Below, one piece after another: positions 9,514-21,540 of a stretch of 64,000 bases of DNA. The notes beneath the pieces were generated by a model. The model saw only the letters and a program-made list of their open reading frames with translations, did no database searches and had not been told where the DNA came from. This DNA is from Gracilaria gracilis (taxonomy: Eukaryota; Rhodophyta; Florideophyceae; Gracilariales; Gracilariaceae): positions 248,001 to 312,000 of the forward strand of contig JARGSG010000032.1 of NCBI GenBank assembly GCA_030374805.1, in the 5' to 3' direction. Both the position numbers and the translations under genes were made by a program. Each line of letters opens with the position of its first letter. Position 1 is the stretch's first letter.

Positions 9514-12500
9514 CTAGAACGAGTCAATATGCATCAAGCTGACCATCCTCCTCACTTCTGGGAGGGACGCACATTTTGTCAGTATGTCAGCGATCTGTTG
9601 ACTCCTTGGGATTTTGCACAGCTTAATAATTTGACCTCTCTCCAGGTCCCGCACATGGTGCGTCTTCAAATCGATGTGCTTGTTTCGAGCAGATATCTGT
9701 GGACTCGTGGTCAAAGATATAGCAGCCGAGCTATCATTCATGATCTTTGTGGCTTCGAACCATAGATCCTCGCTCCAAGGCTGGATGTGTGCGAATTCAA
9801 AATACATCTTTCGTATCGACGAAAGGTCTTTCGCGCAGGTAGAAAGAGCGATGTACTCCGCCTCGGCCGAAGATAGCGCAATTACCGTTTGACGCTTTGA
9901 TTTCCACATGACTGGTGCGTCGTTGACGACGATAACGTACCCTGTTGTGGACTTACGAGTCTCAATGCATCCCCCCCCCAATCGGCGTCAGCGTACGCAC
10001 AGAGTGAGGCGGGAGAAATAGGACGGTGGGCTGGAAAATGAAGTCCATAATCCATAGTGCCAGCCAAGTACCTAAATAATCGTTTGAGCAGCGATAAGTG
10101 TCGTTCACATGGGTCATGTAAATGCCTTGAGAGCGCTGATATGGGAAAGGAAAGGTCAGGACGGGTAGATACAGAAATGTAAAGTAATGCACCAATCCAT
10201 GACCTATACTCTGCATGATCATCTGTCGAAAGAATGACGTCTTCCTCACCAGATGGCAGTACATTGGCAGCCGTAGGGAAAGGTGATCCAACTGCATTGC
10301 ACTGTTGCATACCAAACTTCTTGAGAATTTGTAGTGCATATCCATATTGATTAACCTTAATGCCGGAAGGAGATCGCTGAATATTTCAACCTATGAATGA
10401 CTTCAGCTCCCCATAGAGCTTCACATCAAACGTTGCAGACAGTTTGTGTTTGAAGTCATTTAGAAGTTTGGCATTGTTGGCAGCGAATGCAGAGTCGTCG
10501 ACTATAACAGCCAAGATCAGGAAGTTGTCCTGCTCGCGGAACATGAAGACGCGAGAGTCGAGAGCTGATGTCACAAAGTTCCATGATAGGAGAGCTTCAG
10601 AAAAGAGGGAACCCCATATTATTCCAGCTTGGACAGCACCGTAGATGGAGTTAAGCAGTTTGCAGACATGGCCTGTCTTCTCCACATTGCCAGTGGAGTT
10701 AGAGGGTTGTTCCATAATTATCGGAACATCCAGTTTTCCATATAAGTAGGCATTTGATATGTCTGCTCCCTCCAGTAAAAGGTTTTGTGCGGCAGCAACT
10801 GAGAGAAGAATGCGTAGTGCTTCATGACAGGCTACTGGCGCATAAGTGTTGAATGGATCGAAGTCAATGACGGGCTTCTGTTTGTCTCCCCGTAGACAGC
10901 AGCGTGCCTTCTTCAAGAACTTCTTCCCGACTCCATCCAACATCTTCTCCTTGAAGACCCAAGTATACGGAACCGGTTTCATCCAGGATTCCCTGGGTAT
11001 AAGTTCTCAAGTGTTACGGCGGATGAGTGCGTTCATCTCGCGGTCGATGGCCTCACACCAACCGGGATCTCTGCACGCGTCCTTGAAACTACTTGGAACG
11101 TTGGGGTCATACACAGTTTTCTTGGAGACCCATACATTTGGAAAGTTTTGCGCGATTGTTGTCATCGCCTTTACCAGGTGGTCCTCCAAGTCAGGACCGT
11201 TATCGGTCTGTGAGGTATGGTCCGTTTCCTCTGTCTCCTGTTGGCGAGTTATACCCTCCAGGAGGGTGGAGATGTTTGGAAGAGGAGAGGAGTTGACAGC
11301 CTTGAAGTCCAGAATACGGCAAGTGACGACCGAGTTCTTCCCCGGCACAAACACACGGGCGAGTGTGGTGTCGCTTTGCATGCCCACGAAGTGCGCGAAG
11401 ACAGAACGGGGGAGGAACTTCTTTGATGCCACGGTCTTGGACCGATATACAAAGGCGTAGCCAGGCTGACCAAAGTTCGGAATGTTCGTAAAGTCGATTA
11501 TAATGGACGGATTCCATTCCAGAATCGGTATCCGTCCTTGTATCCTTGAAGATGGAGCCCGATTTCGGAGCCAGTTGGCATGGTTCATTGCCTCTGCCCA
11601 GAAGGAAATGGGCAGTTTGCTCGCGAAGAGAAGTACACGAGCCCTGGTCCAATGTTCTTGGATAAGCCTCTCCGCGGCTCCATTAGATTCGGAGGCGTAG
11701 GCAGGAGAGTAGTCCAAGAGTATGCCATGATCGAAGCAGAAAGTGTCCAACTCACTGCTTTTGTGTTCGCCGGCCCCGTCCAGGCGAACATTCTTCAAGC
11801 GAAACGAGTGGTTAAGTTCTAGCTCCGATCTGCGTTTGTACCAAGCCAGGTGCTTCAAAACACTAGCACCTGTCTTGTCCATCAAGAAGAAAACGTCCGA
11901 CTTGGAAGTGTGGTCATCCAGTACGGCCATGGCGTAGATTGCACCAGAGAGAGATGGCGAAATCTTTCCCGACAGGTCCATGTGGATAAGTTCCAAGGGA
12001 CTTGACGTCGAAACGGATCGCGACCGGGCGGTGATTGGGTTCCGTTTCTTCTTGCCTGTGAGGCAAGGGACGCACGTCAACGACTCCAAGATGGAACGTT
12101 GAAAGTAAGGCACAGAGTCGAAAGACTTGGCAAGGTTCTGGTATCTACTTGGGTGAAGATGACCAGTTCGACCGTGCCATTCCAAAGCCAGCTCCTGATT
12201 GCTGTTACTTGCGTTCACGACCATCACTTGTTTGTCGTTATCAGCGAAGTCCATGACGAAGAGGCCTTGGTTGATTTCCGTTTCCCAAATGATTTCAGAG
12301 TTTCGGTTAGGATCCATGATGAAACATCCATTGAATGGCCGAATGGTGGAAGTGAACATCACCATGAACTCTACACTGAGAACGCCAACAGAAAGGATGT
12401 TCGACTTAAAGGCAGGCGCGTGGTAAGCCTCGATGACTGTACCACGGTTCAAAGGTATCCAGACATGACCTTTGCCAACGAGACGAGCTGTTCCTGAGGC

Positions 12501-13688
12501 AGCCTGAACAGTCTCGATCTCAATTCGTTCGTAGCGAATGAACGACTTCCGCGAATGGATGAAGTGATGAGTTGCCCCTGAGTCAATATAGGCTGAGTCC
12601 AATTTCGTTTGAGAAAGAAGAGCGATCTTACTCTTGAACTTGGCCATATTGCAGTTGAAGCCAGGTGAAGGAGGCGGATCATCATTCCTTTGCACCACAT
12701 ATGAACGAGGTTTGGAGTTATGATTTGAGTTACGATTATCATTTCCATCCCCCCTTGGTGCAAACCCTGAGTTCCAGTTGGAATGACGTTGCCCTCCTTT
12801 GTGGGACCCATATTGTGAGCGACGAGAACCACCGTTGTTGCGATTAGATTGTTGTCGTCCGTTGGAGTTGTGTTGGTTATCATTATTGTCAGACTCCTCA
12901 CGTTTTCGTTTGTAGCAATCTCGAGCGTAGTGTCTACGACGACCGCAGTAGTAGCAATTGTCATCGTAGCGGCTCTTGGTAGCCGAGGACTTGTAACGAC
13001 GGTTTCGCTGCTTCTGACCACCCTTGTTTGCCGCGTTGGCTTTTGGCTGGGTAGTGGGGGTGGACGAAGGAGCGGAGAGTGTCGGGTTGTTAGGGTTTTT
13101 GCGACGAGCGACCTCAGCTTCGACAGCGTTCACGATGGAGTCGAAGCCCACTGCAGTTAGGTTCGACATCATGGCCAAGAGAGCAAAGGAGTTGGGGAGA
13201 CTTCGAATGAGTTTGGAGACTTTGTCTTTCTCTGAAAGTTCCTCATCGAAGGTGGCCAGTTCCCCAACTACTTCCAGGAACTTAGCGACGTGCTTGTTCC
13301 AGTCTTCGCTGTCCTTGTATACCAATGTGTCCAGACGATGGCGGATGTTCTGCACAGCTTGTGCGTTGGAGGTTGTGTACACGCGCTGCAGTTCATCCCA
13401 GAGATCTTTGCCCGTTTTGTCATCATCGTCGACAAACGTGCGAACGAGAGCAAGCGGAGAGTCACCGAGACAGAGGGTGATAGTACTCTTCGCCTTCACA
13501 GATTTCTCGAACCAAGTTCTCATTGCCCGGTTTGTGGGGTTGAACCCATCAGGACGTGGGTCAAGACCGGAGAGAAATGGGTCGTCTCTGCGGAGATACG
13601 CAAGAAGACGACGACGCCAGAGGATGTAGTCGGTGGGGACCTTGAGCTTTGGAAGCCTGCCAAGGAGACCCTCATTTGTGCCCGACAT
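9514..13688 (-). pseudogene. Copia-1 gag-pol polyprotein
   Basis: The start is the ATG at 13688 (MSGTNEGLL). Order on the minus strand: Gag with a zinc knuckle CYYCGRRRHYARDC (CX2CX4HX4C), protease DSGATHHF, the pre-integrase zinc motif (WHGRTGH ... CVPCLTG), integrase with HMDLSG, LDGAGEH and YASESNGAAE, then reverse transcriptase (TYAPVACHEALRILLS, VIVDDSAFA) and RNase H (DADWGG, TRKSTTGY, LSSAEAEYIALS, NKHIDLKTHHVRD). Three lesions break it. TGA at 11007 lies between RRNT and ELIPRESW, where Copia proteins have Trp. TGA at 10386 lies between SFIG and NIQRS, again a Trp site. A frameshift falls at the run of eight C at 9971-9978. The catalytic residues are otherwise present. The poly-C shift could be a sequencing error. 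Confidence 0.9.
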
Positions 13689-14972
13689 TGATGGCGTCCG
13701 GGGAGCGACGGGGGAAAAGTGTATGATCAACCTTCTTCTACGAGATAAGAATATCGCGACCTAGGTGGGGGTAGGAACGTTTCTTCTTCTCCTTAAACTT
13801 CTTCAACTTCTTATTCTTCAACTTCGCCAGTCCCCTACCGGTGGAGGAGGTGTGAACTTGAGGTGTTCCTGGCCCAACCTTGGGAACCAGGCGATCGATG
13901 TAGGACGGGTCCCCGCAATTAAGCAGCTAACCCCGCACCACAACAAAGAGACCTTTGAAGGATCTTCCCGCACCCGCAAAGCGGAGGGTACTTCACTTTC
14001 TCAAACAAAGAATGAAACAAAACGGATGCTGATTACGTAGTAAGGTAATAGAGAGCGTTGTCTCTGTACAAAAGAAGTGAGTTGCGGCAAAAGAAGGAAC
14101 ACGGCGAGTACCGACGTCTTGACAAGAACCAAAAGTAGAGCTCTTTGACGAAAACTGCGAGAAGACACTTAAAACCCGACAAACCAGAATCTCCGTCTAG
14201 AATGTATCGGAAAAAAACCTTCGTGGTTACGTCCGCATGAATGATGGGAAGAATTACAACCAGGTAGAGAATTTACCTGAGATTGCGCGACGAATCAGAT
14301 TGTCGCGCAATCGCTCGTGCTTGGTAAGGAGAGGTGTAAAGTTTTTACGTGCGTCGAATCGTCATACGCACGAAAAATTCACGACGTCCGTAGAAATGGA
14401 AGGGAATAAGCGTAGAAAATGTTTCGCAAGCGGCGAACGGAATCGTAGAACATTCAGAGACACTGACGAGCTTCCCAGAACACACATGGGGTAACCTTCG
14501 TTTAGTGGTTTTGCCCGAAGCAAACCCCTTGATATCCAAACCATAGAATATCTGCTAAGCCGAGCCAAGTAAGCGCATAATTGTAACTTGAATAAAGCGC
14601 TTGGCAAACATGTAGAAAACAAAAAGACCAACCAATGAAGTTCATCGTCATCCAAAATCTGTGAACAATACAGCAGTACAGGAAGGAAAAGTAAAGTGTC
14701 CTTATCCTGATTGCGTGAAAAGACTTTCCAAGCCACACCAGATCGACAGACCATGAGAGCCTTTCACTACGTCAATTGTTTGCAATGGATTACGCGCGCA
14801 GAGCCGTAGCCACAACATACCTTCGGGCAGGCGAACCTTGGTATCCGCAACGCGCAATCTTCCAAAGTTGAAAGCCTGAGTAGTTGCATGCGCGCCGTTA
14901 AAGAACGACGGGAAGCGAGGAAGGAGGCGGAGCATGTTTGTAGATGATGGCGGCCCGGGGCAGCGCGCCCCA
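13689..14972 (-). other. Long 5' leader of Copia-1
   Basis: About 1.28 kb between the primer binding site and the gag ATG. It contains a 78-codon frame starting at an ATG near 14936 (MLRLLPRFPSFFNGAHATT) with no recognisable domain. The sequence is otherwise featureless and matches nothing else in the window. Confidence 0.45.
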
Positions 14973-14985
14973 GGCGATGCTACCA
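14973..14985 (-). other. Primer binding site of Copia-1
   Basis: TGGTAGCATCGCC on the minus strand abuts the 5' LTR. It is complementary to a tRNA ending CGATGCTACCA, whose 5' acceptor strand would start AGCATCG. An A1:U72 pair is the hallmark of eukaryotic initiator tRNA-Met, the usual Copia primer. Confidence 0.65.
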
Positions 14986-15190
14986 TGTAGCGCGCGAGCG
15001 GGGGCGAAAGGGGTCGAGCGAAGTGCGCGCATAGTTGACCGCCGGCGGGCAGAGCGCCGAGCCGGACGGTCGCGCAATTTATTTTGCCAGTGCAACCCAC
15101 CGGCGCATTGCTGTGCGCCGGGCGTTGCACTGCGCACAAATGACGCGTGTGTGGGGCTCTGGCCTTGCAAGAGGCCGACCGGTATCAACA
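14986..15190 (-). repeat. 5' LTR of Copia-1
   Basis: 205 bases, 204 identical to the left copy, with TG...CA ends. At only 205 bases it is short for Copia and must carry the promoter. Confidence 0.9.
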
Positions 15191-15649
15191 TATTTTAGGA
15201 GGCACTCTGTGTTTGGATCATTTCATTGCCAACAAGTTACAATAAAAAGAAAACAAGCATAAGTAATATGCTCAATTTTGGATGCGTAGTGCTATGGGCG
15301 CAAAACATCATTATGCCTCCCACCAACTGTCACATTTAGTACCAATTTTTTGGTACTAAGAAAAGTTAAACTTGCGCACATTTTTGTCGATAATCGGTGC
15401 GATTTTTTTAGTTAATAATACTATGAAAAGTGGAACCTGGGCATGCATTTGTCAATAATTGGATTATTCTCCGCAGGTAGTAGGTTTTCAAGGGATCCGT
15501 AGAAGTGGATTTATATGAGCTAATTGTGGCTTTCGAAGTGCAAAAGATGCTGGCCGCAGTTCGAAAATGTCGTAGCCTATCTACATCGCTCTGGTGTCGA
15601 ACAATCGCCACCTTCGATCTTCGAACCTTCTGCATTCAACGATCTATAG

Positions 15650-16815
15650 ATGAACAGCATGTTTTACAATTCAAAGCTTAGCATTTCCGCGCAATCCATG
15701 TTGCTGTCGTACGCAGCAAATCCTACCCAAACCTGCCTCTCCACTTTTTCTCAATCGGAATATCCCTTTCATAAGCCACCATCTTCAATTCTACCTCTTA
15801 ACAGTTCTGCTTTTCATTGTCTTGCTAACGCCTCTCTGTCCCGCTCAACCCACGACTGCAACTTTCTACTTCCTGCTGATGCCTTCTTCGAAGAAAACCC
15901 CCTGATTGCCTCAACAATTAGTAGTTCAACAAGAAACAAGTACTCAAATGCTCTTTCAGCATCTATGGACTCTAAAGTGTATACATCATCCGATTATTTG
16001 TCTCTTGATCACCCAGTAGCAATGTACATACAGGAGCAGTATATTTTGAATTCTCAACCTGGCAAAAGACAAGAAATGTCCAACCCTCTTTGTATGTTGC
16101 TATTGATGTTACTGTCTTTGCGGAATATTTTGGGTTTGTCCCGCAGGTGCATTGCAGGCTGGAAACGTATTAAATCATCTTTCCTGCTCCGTCCCACTTA
16201 CAAAAGAGATGGTACTAGCATTTACGCACGCAATTACAACAAGGAACGCTGTCACAGGGGCCGCGGTCCTGCTTATATCATTTGGGGCATTATCTGAGAG
16301 TCTCTGAAGCTCTAAAGCTTCGATGGGAACATGTTGCTCTCCCCGTTGACATCCGTTTATCTAGCTATGGCTCTGGTATCGCCGGAGTCAATATCAATGA
16401 CTTCAAAACGTCTTCCAAAACGGGCAGGCTGCAGTTTGAGGCCATACCGGATCTAAAAATAGTAGCCTTTCTCTCCGCATACCGCAATGCTAACCATCAA
16501 GAGACTCTTTTCGCTCCTCATATCACCTACCGGGCCTACCAAAATTGTATCAAATCAGTTTCTGCTACATTTTACATATCGGATGCGAAACTAATGACCC
16601 ACTCTGCGCGCATTGGTAAAACCACCGAGGATTATATCAAAGGGATTTCTGTCGACCAAATAGCTATTAACGGGCGCTGGAAGTCCCTCACTTCCCTTCG
16701 GTGTTATCTCGACAATGGCAGGTCCTGGGTACTGAACATGAACCTTCCACGTGCTGGGCAGGAACGCATCCGCTCAGGTGCTCAAAGCCTTCTAGATCTT
16801 CTTGGGCCTCATTGA
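15650..16815 (+). pseudogene. Tyrosine recombinase of DIRS-like element
   Basis: The N-terminal core-binding region (SSSTRNKYSNALSASMDSK, near 15930) is followed by the catalytic domain: LRVSEALKLRWEHV carries the first catalytic Arg, HSARIG the His-x-x-Arg pair, GRWKS the Trp, and CYLDNG the presumed Tyr nucleophile. At least two frameshifts lie between 16170 and 16300, where the helix AAVLLISFG appears in a third frame. Catalytic residues survive but the gene is not translatable as it stands. Confidence 0.75.
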
Positions 16816-17038
16816 AGCGCCCACGGCGCGTGTTTCCTCCAAGTACACTCGGGTCTAATTCAATCATCCTTCGCCTTGCATTTCATTATGTGCAGAGCCT
16901 ACCCTTCTTCTCCTTTTCTATAATCCACCTTTAAACTCACCCAGTTCTTCTCTCCCCTTACACATCCAAACACCTTTCACTTCTTTATTTGCGTCGATCT
17001 CCTTGGAAAATCTCTCATCGATAAGCCTTCTATCTGCA

Positions 17039-17984
17039 ATGAATCCACCTGGATCTGAAGTACCTGATGCCCCTTCCACCTCGCAACCCATCCCAAACCC
17101 CCCTTCCCAAACTCTCTCCTCACAGAATCCTACTTTCCTGATTTCCCTGGGCGCCGTTCCGATTTCTGAGACCCTTTCCTCCGCTCCGGAACATGTTCTT
17201 TTTCTATACGGGAATCTTCGAATCAAAAGCCCGCACTTCTTTCTTACTAATCATAATGCCAGTCAGCTTCTAACCATCTCACAGAGCGCTTCTACAGGAA
17301 TCCGCAGCAGTCTTGGCCCATTTCCATCTAGAGATCAGCTCTTAGCTGATATTTTTCGGCTTCAAGACCTCGAGGCCACCGCCGGACAGAGCTCTGGAAC
17401 TCCTAGTGACCGTTCTAATTTCGAAAAGCTCATGAAGATGACTCCGGAGCAAGTCATGGCGATGGCTCGTGAACAACCCCGCCGAACTTAGCGTGCTCAT
17501 GAACTCAGCTCTTAAACCAGAACAAGCTCTTAAACCTCGGTCAACCCTCGAAAGGAACGCATTCGAAGCTGCATCTATTGCTCTTTCTTGGCTTATGTCG
17601 GCTGTCAAACAGGTGAGTCGACAACACCCCCACTATGTGCCAAACCCCACACAGCCCGCCATACCACCCTCTTCGGCTATAGTTCAGCCTACAAACCCTT
17701 TTTCCATACCCACTGCGTTGGCTCAGCCTGACCTCGACAACCAAGACTCTGACAACTGTGAAGACGACGACAATATTCGGCCAACTAAGAAGAAGTCTGG
17801 CACTAATCCAAAGAGTTTTCCTATCGGCGTATCCAATGCGCACAGAAGTACCTTAGCTCCATATCCGAGAAAGGGTGTAATGGCAACCACTCTCAAGGTA
17901 GAGGAGTTAATGGGACCATCTATTCTCTCCCTTCTCATATCTCGAGGCACAGATGTAATGACCTTTCTGCAGCGCCATTTCTAG
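17039..17984 (+). pseudogene. Gag-like protein of DIRS-like element
   Basis: The frame from the ATG at 17039 (MNPPGSEVPDAPSTSQP) is Pro/Ser-rich, then becomes helical and runs to 17491. It overlaps a second frame (17469-17984) that continues the protein after a frameshift and ends in a basic/acidic linker. I see no zinc knuckle. The Gag assignment rests on its position upstream of RT and on composition. Confidence 0.5.
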
Positions 17985-17990
17985 CATTGA

Positions 17991-20590
17991 AAGAGGCCGC
18001 AAAGCGGTCATCCGACAGCTACGGAAATGGAAGCCATAAGCCTCACGAGGATGATACATATCGAAATGCTGATTCGCGACTCTCCCAAACAAGCTCTGGA
18101 GCAACGCCCGTCGCTGGAAGTGGGTCTGAGGCGCCTTTACGCCATACTCAGTGTTCAGGAAGACCTATAAAGTGGCGTCCACTTCGACCGCCACGATGCC
18201 TGGGAAGAAGTTCATCACCTTCTCGAAAATGTCCCCCAAGGAAGAATCCGCTCACAGAAACTCGAGGAAGACGTCGCAAGAAAAATAACTATGTAGAAGA
18301 AGCGACTGACTGCCACCAAGGCAATTCAAGAGTCCCGCGCCAAACAACGCCAGCCCCGGACCACCGCACACCACAGACCAGTAAAAGACGAAGCTCAGAC
18401 GCCAAGAGACAAGAACAGCTTTGCTCGAAACTGCATATCACAGGGCTAAAGTTTCATCCTCTGTTCCCTATTCCCCTTGTTCTTACGCCAAATTCTCGTG
18501 CTAACTCGGTTATCAGCGCTCTTAACTATCTCTACCACAGGCCGTTATCATCGCTAATTTCTAGTGTTGCCCGGACTCCATCCTACTCGCACGTTTCAGC
18601 GCAATCTTTCATTGTGGGGTCTCTTCGCTCAAAGCCAAGCACTACAATCAAAGAGAATGTCCAAGCACTTTCCCCAAATGGTTTGCATTTTCAATCTCCT
18701 ATATACAATGAAGAATATTTTCCCCTCATATTCGAGGATCCTTCTCCAACGTTTGCTCGCTGGTGTCTTCAAATGGATCAACCCATCCCGCATAGCGCTT
18801 CCACCTGCAAGAAGTCCTCGAGATCCAAGTCAATCTGCTCACTGGGTCTCGCGGCTCCCACACGGTATTAGGCATTTCTTCAAAGACACCACACCTTACC
18901 TCTTTGAGAGCAGTCTCAACTGTCAGATTTTATCCACATCCTCCACGAAAAAGTTGAAGAACTCACTTTCTCGTCCTGTCACATACGCCAGTCGGCAACA
19001 ATTTCTAACTCTTCTTGAAAGGCTTCTCTTTCCCGATATGATATCATGGTCCCTCATCTCAGAAGAATCGCTGTCGTACCACAAACTCTCGGACACTCTA
19101 CAGCTAACACTGTTTGCTGTCACAAAGTCCATGGAAGACGACCGTCTCATCTCATGGCCCAGAATACAGAACCAGCTTCTGCCTGACCCACCATACATAT
19201 TTCTGCCGAATCGCGACCTTTTCGATGCAATTAGCAAGGCTTCGACCTCTCTATCGGCTTTCTACTTCGATGAAGCCAACATGTTCCATAACATAGTTTT
19301 ACCCGAATGTCTAGCAAAGCTCTTCCCACTACCGAAGGTCCAGCTTTCGGAACTTTCACCGAAACTCTCTTCCTACATATCAATGAATTTTCCCGCAAAG
19401 CTTGGGCCCCGTACGACGGTTCGCCCTTGTCAGGGCTCCATTCCCATGGGATTCAAGTGGTCGGTTTACGTCAGTCACACATTTGCCGCTAGGCTTCTTC
19501 AGGATAGTTTCTACATATTTCGGCAATCACGTTTAGCACCACCTGGTCAGGCTAGACTCATCCCTTTTCTTGCGCAGAACGCCCCGTTTCTCCTCGAGGA
19601 ATCCAATGTTTTTCTGCAACACATTATTGACGATAGTGCTGTCGTCGTCGATAATTGGCCTTCTCGACGTCTTTTATTACTCTACAGGATAATGCGGACA
19701 ACTTTTGCTGCTGCGGGACTCCCAATCAAGCCATCAAAGTCTTGTTCCTTTGACCAAGTCGTCACTACTGAACTACCGTTCATTGGCTGTGTTTGGAACC
19801 TCAATCTCAACAAGAGCTACCCTGCACAGTCAAAGCTGGAAAACCTGCAACCCACTCTTAATCTGAAATCGATACTTCAAACCGGGAATCTATAATTGGC
19901 AAGTTAACTTGGCTAGCCCTCCTGAGCCGACCCACGTTATCCGTCCTTAATTCGGTTTTTATGCTCACACACTCCCCCATCACTTCTCGATACCTCCTAT
20001 CTCCTTCTGCTAAGCGCGAAGTATCTCTGGTTTGACGAATTCTCCCCATGGCATCTGCCAACCCTGGATTGCCCACTTCAAATACTCTGATCACGTTGAA
20101 CGCCTCAAATGTTGCAGGAGCAGCCATGTTCGCCGTTGTTTCAAACGAAATTTTCGAGCAGTTCTGGATTCTATCTCAGCGTTACAAACATGCCTCGCGG
20201 CAAGACATGGAAATTTCTAAGGAGCTCGAATCTTCTGTTTCAAGTTTATATGCGCTCATAGATTGGAAACTTGCAGTTGTGCATAAATGGAATAAGTCGG
20301 AACATATAAACGGACTGGAAGCTAAAACTTGTCTTATGTCTCTGGCTTGGCTGATTCAAAAAGGCGTACCCAGTGCTCGGTGCATTTTATTTACAGACTC
20401 ATTGGTTACTTTGGGACTCTCTCTGAAAAGCACGTCTTCATCTGTTCCTGTTCTTCTACGCTGTAGGAGATTGGCGTCGCTATGAATTGCTTCAAACTTA
20501 CGTATGGCCCTATTGCATATACCATCAGGGCAAAATGCTGCAGATGAGCCTTCTAGGCCAGACTAAGCTCGAGCAAGATCGGCGTTCTTT
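17991..20590 (+). pseudogene. Reverse transcriptase-RNase H of DIRS-like element
   Basis: One frame from about 17991 to 19895 is open apart from TAA at 18168, TAG at 18294, TAA at 18447 and TAA at 18555. The RT motifs lie near 19420-19800: GSIPMGFKWSVYVSH, IIDDSAVVV (the YxDD equivalent) and GLPIKPSKS. After a frameshift, RNase H follows (20048-20590): ASNVAGAAMF with the first catalytic Asp read as Asn, HINGLEAKTCL with the Glu, and LFTDSLVTLG with an Asp. TGA at 20483 precedes the typical DIRS ending IPSGQNAADEPSRP. RT is of the DIRS/PAT type, not LTR type. Confidence 0.75.
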
Positions 20591-21540
20591 TTTCTAAGTG
20601 AAACGCTTGCGGGAATGGGAACAGTACTGATCTTTTAGATCAGGCTGCAATAGATCAGCTTTGCTGACTCTTGGTGTCGCGCTTGGTAGGCGGTCATCAC
20701 CCCCTTTCTTTCCAAAGCTAAAAAGATCTTCTGCTCGAGAACAGACTCGATGCGAACAATAATAAAATATTTTCTCTTTCATCGATTGGAGACTAGGTTT
20801 GACTTTCGTAAAGTTTAGACACGATTGTCTAATTCGTTTTTTGTAGAGGTAGAGCACACTACTGGAGCTTTGCGAATTTGTTACGAGAAGCTTGCTTCTC
20901 TAAAAGCTCAGATTTTTTATCTGATTTTCAGAGCCATGTGCGGGTAGACGGCGTACATGAAATCAGAAGGCTCACTATAAAATGAGAGTGCAAAACACAG
21001 TTCTATCAACTTTCCCTTCGCCCTTGAAACTTCTGGAGCTAGGAAAATATGTTTTTATGCTACGAGCTGGGTTTTGGCAATTTGACAGGCAAAGAATTCT
21101 CACTTTTCTGGAGTAGAAAGGCTTCGTTGCACGTTCTGAACTCTTTTTGTACTTCGTCGGTTCTATCAGAATGCTAATTTAGTTTTGAAACATAATTCAA
21201 TTAAAGTGAACGAGAACCGGAAATATATATCCAAATTTGGGAGTACCAATTTCCGAAAAATTATTTCCACATTTTCACCTGTTAGTGTTTTTCGAAAACA
21301 TTCATTCCAAATTTGCCATCATGGTTGGTTCGGAAGGAAGAATAACTCGCATATTAATTCTGTCCATGCTACTTTCAAAAGACAATGTATGTGTGTAAGG
21401 CAAAACTACTTAGGGATATTCTGCGGGAAAGAAGGATATATATGTATGGATGACTGCCTATGTAATAGGAATAGAAGAAACCCAAAACTGGAAGCAGGAA
21501 TTCCATATCGATTTAGCATATCCAATAAACGGGTTTCAAA
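20591..21540. other. Intergenic stretch without recognised features
   Basis: AT-rich. A frame at 21185-21763 on the plus strand has no domain and runs antisense to the end of the gene described next. Confidence 0.4.

Larger units (their letters stand above)
8837..15190 (-). mobile_element. Copia-1: full-length Ty1/copia LTR retrotransposon
   Basis: Two 205-base direct repeats (8837-9041, 14986-15190) differ at one base and have TG...CA ends. In the minus orientation the 5' LTR is the right-hand copy. It is followed at once by TGGTAGCATCGCC, a plausible primer binding site. A purine-rich tract (GAGGGACGG) precedes the 3' LTR. Between them lie Gag, protease, integrase, reverse transcriptase and RNase H in Copia order. 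The leader between the 5' LTR and Gag is about 1.25 kb, unusually long. The flanking five bases are TCTTT and TATTT, a four-of-five match that could be a mutated target duplication. The near-identity of the LTRs implies recent insertion. Confidence 0.9.
15640..20590 (+). mobile_element. DIRS-like tyrosine-recombinase retrotransposon, decayed
   Basis: The same strand carries in order a tyrosine recombinase, a Gag-like protein, reverse transcriptase and RNase H. There are no LTRs, and this RT type with a tyrosine recombinase defines the DIRS order. In DIRS1 and PAT the recombinase is last, so the order here is unusual. I found no terminal inverted or split direct repeats, so the limits are those of the coding parts. 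All genes are broken by frameshifts and stops. Confidence 0.7.
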
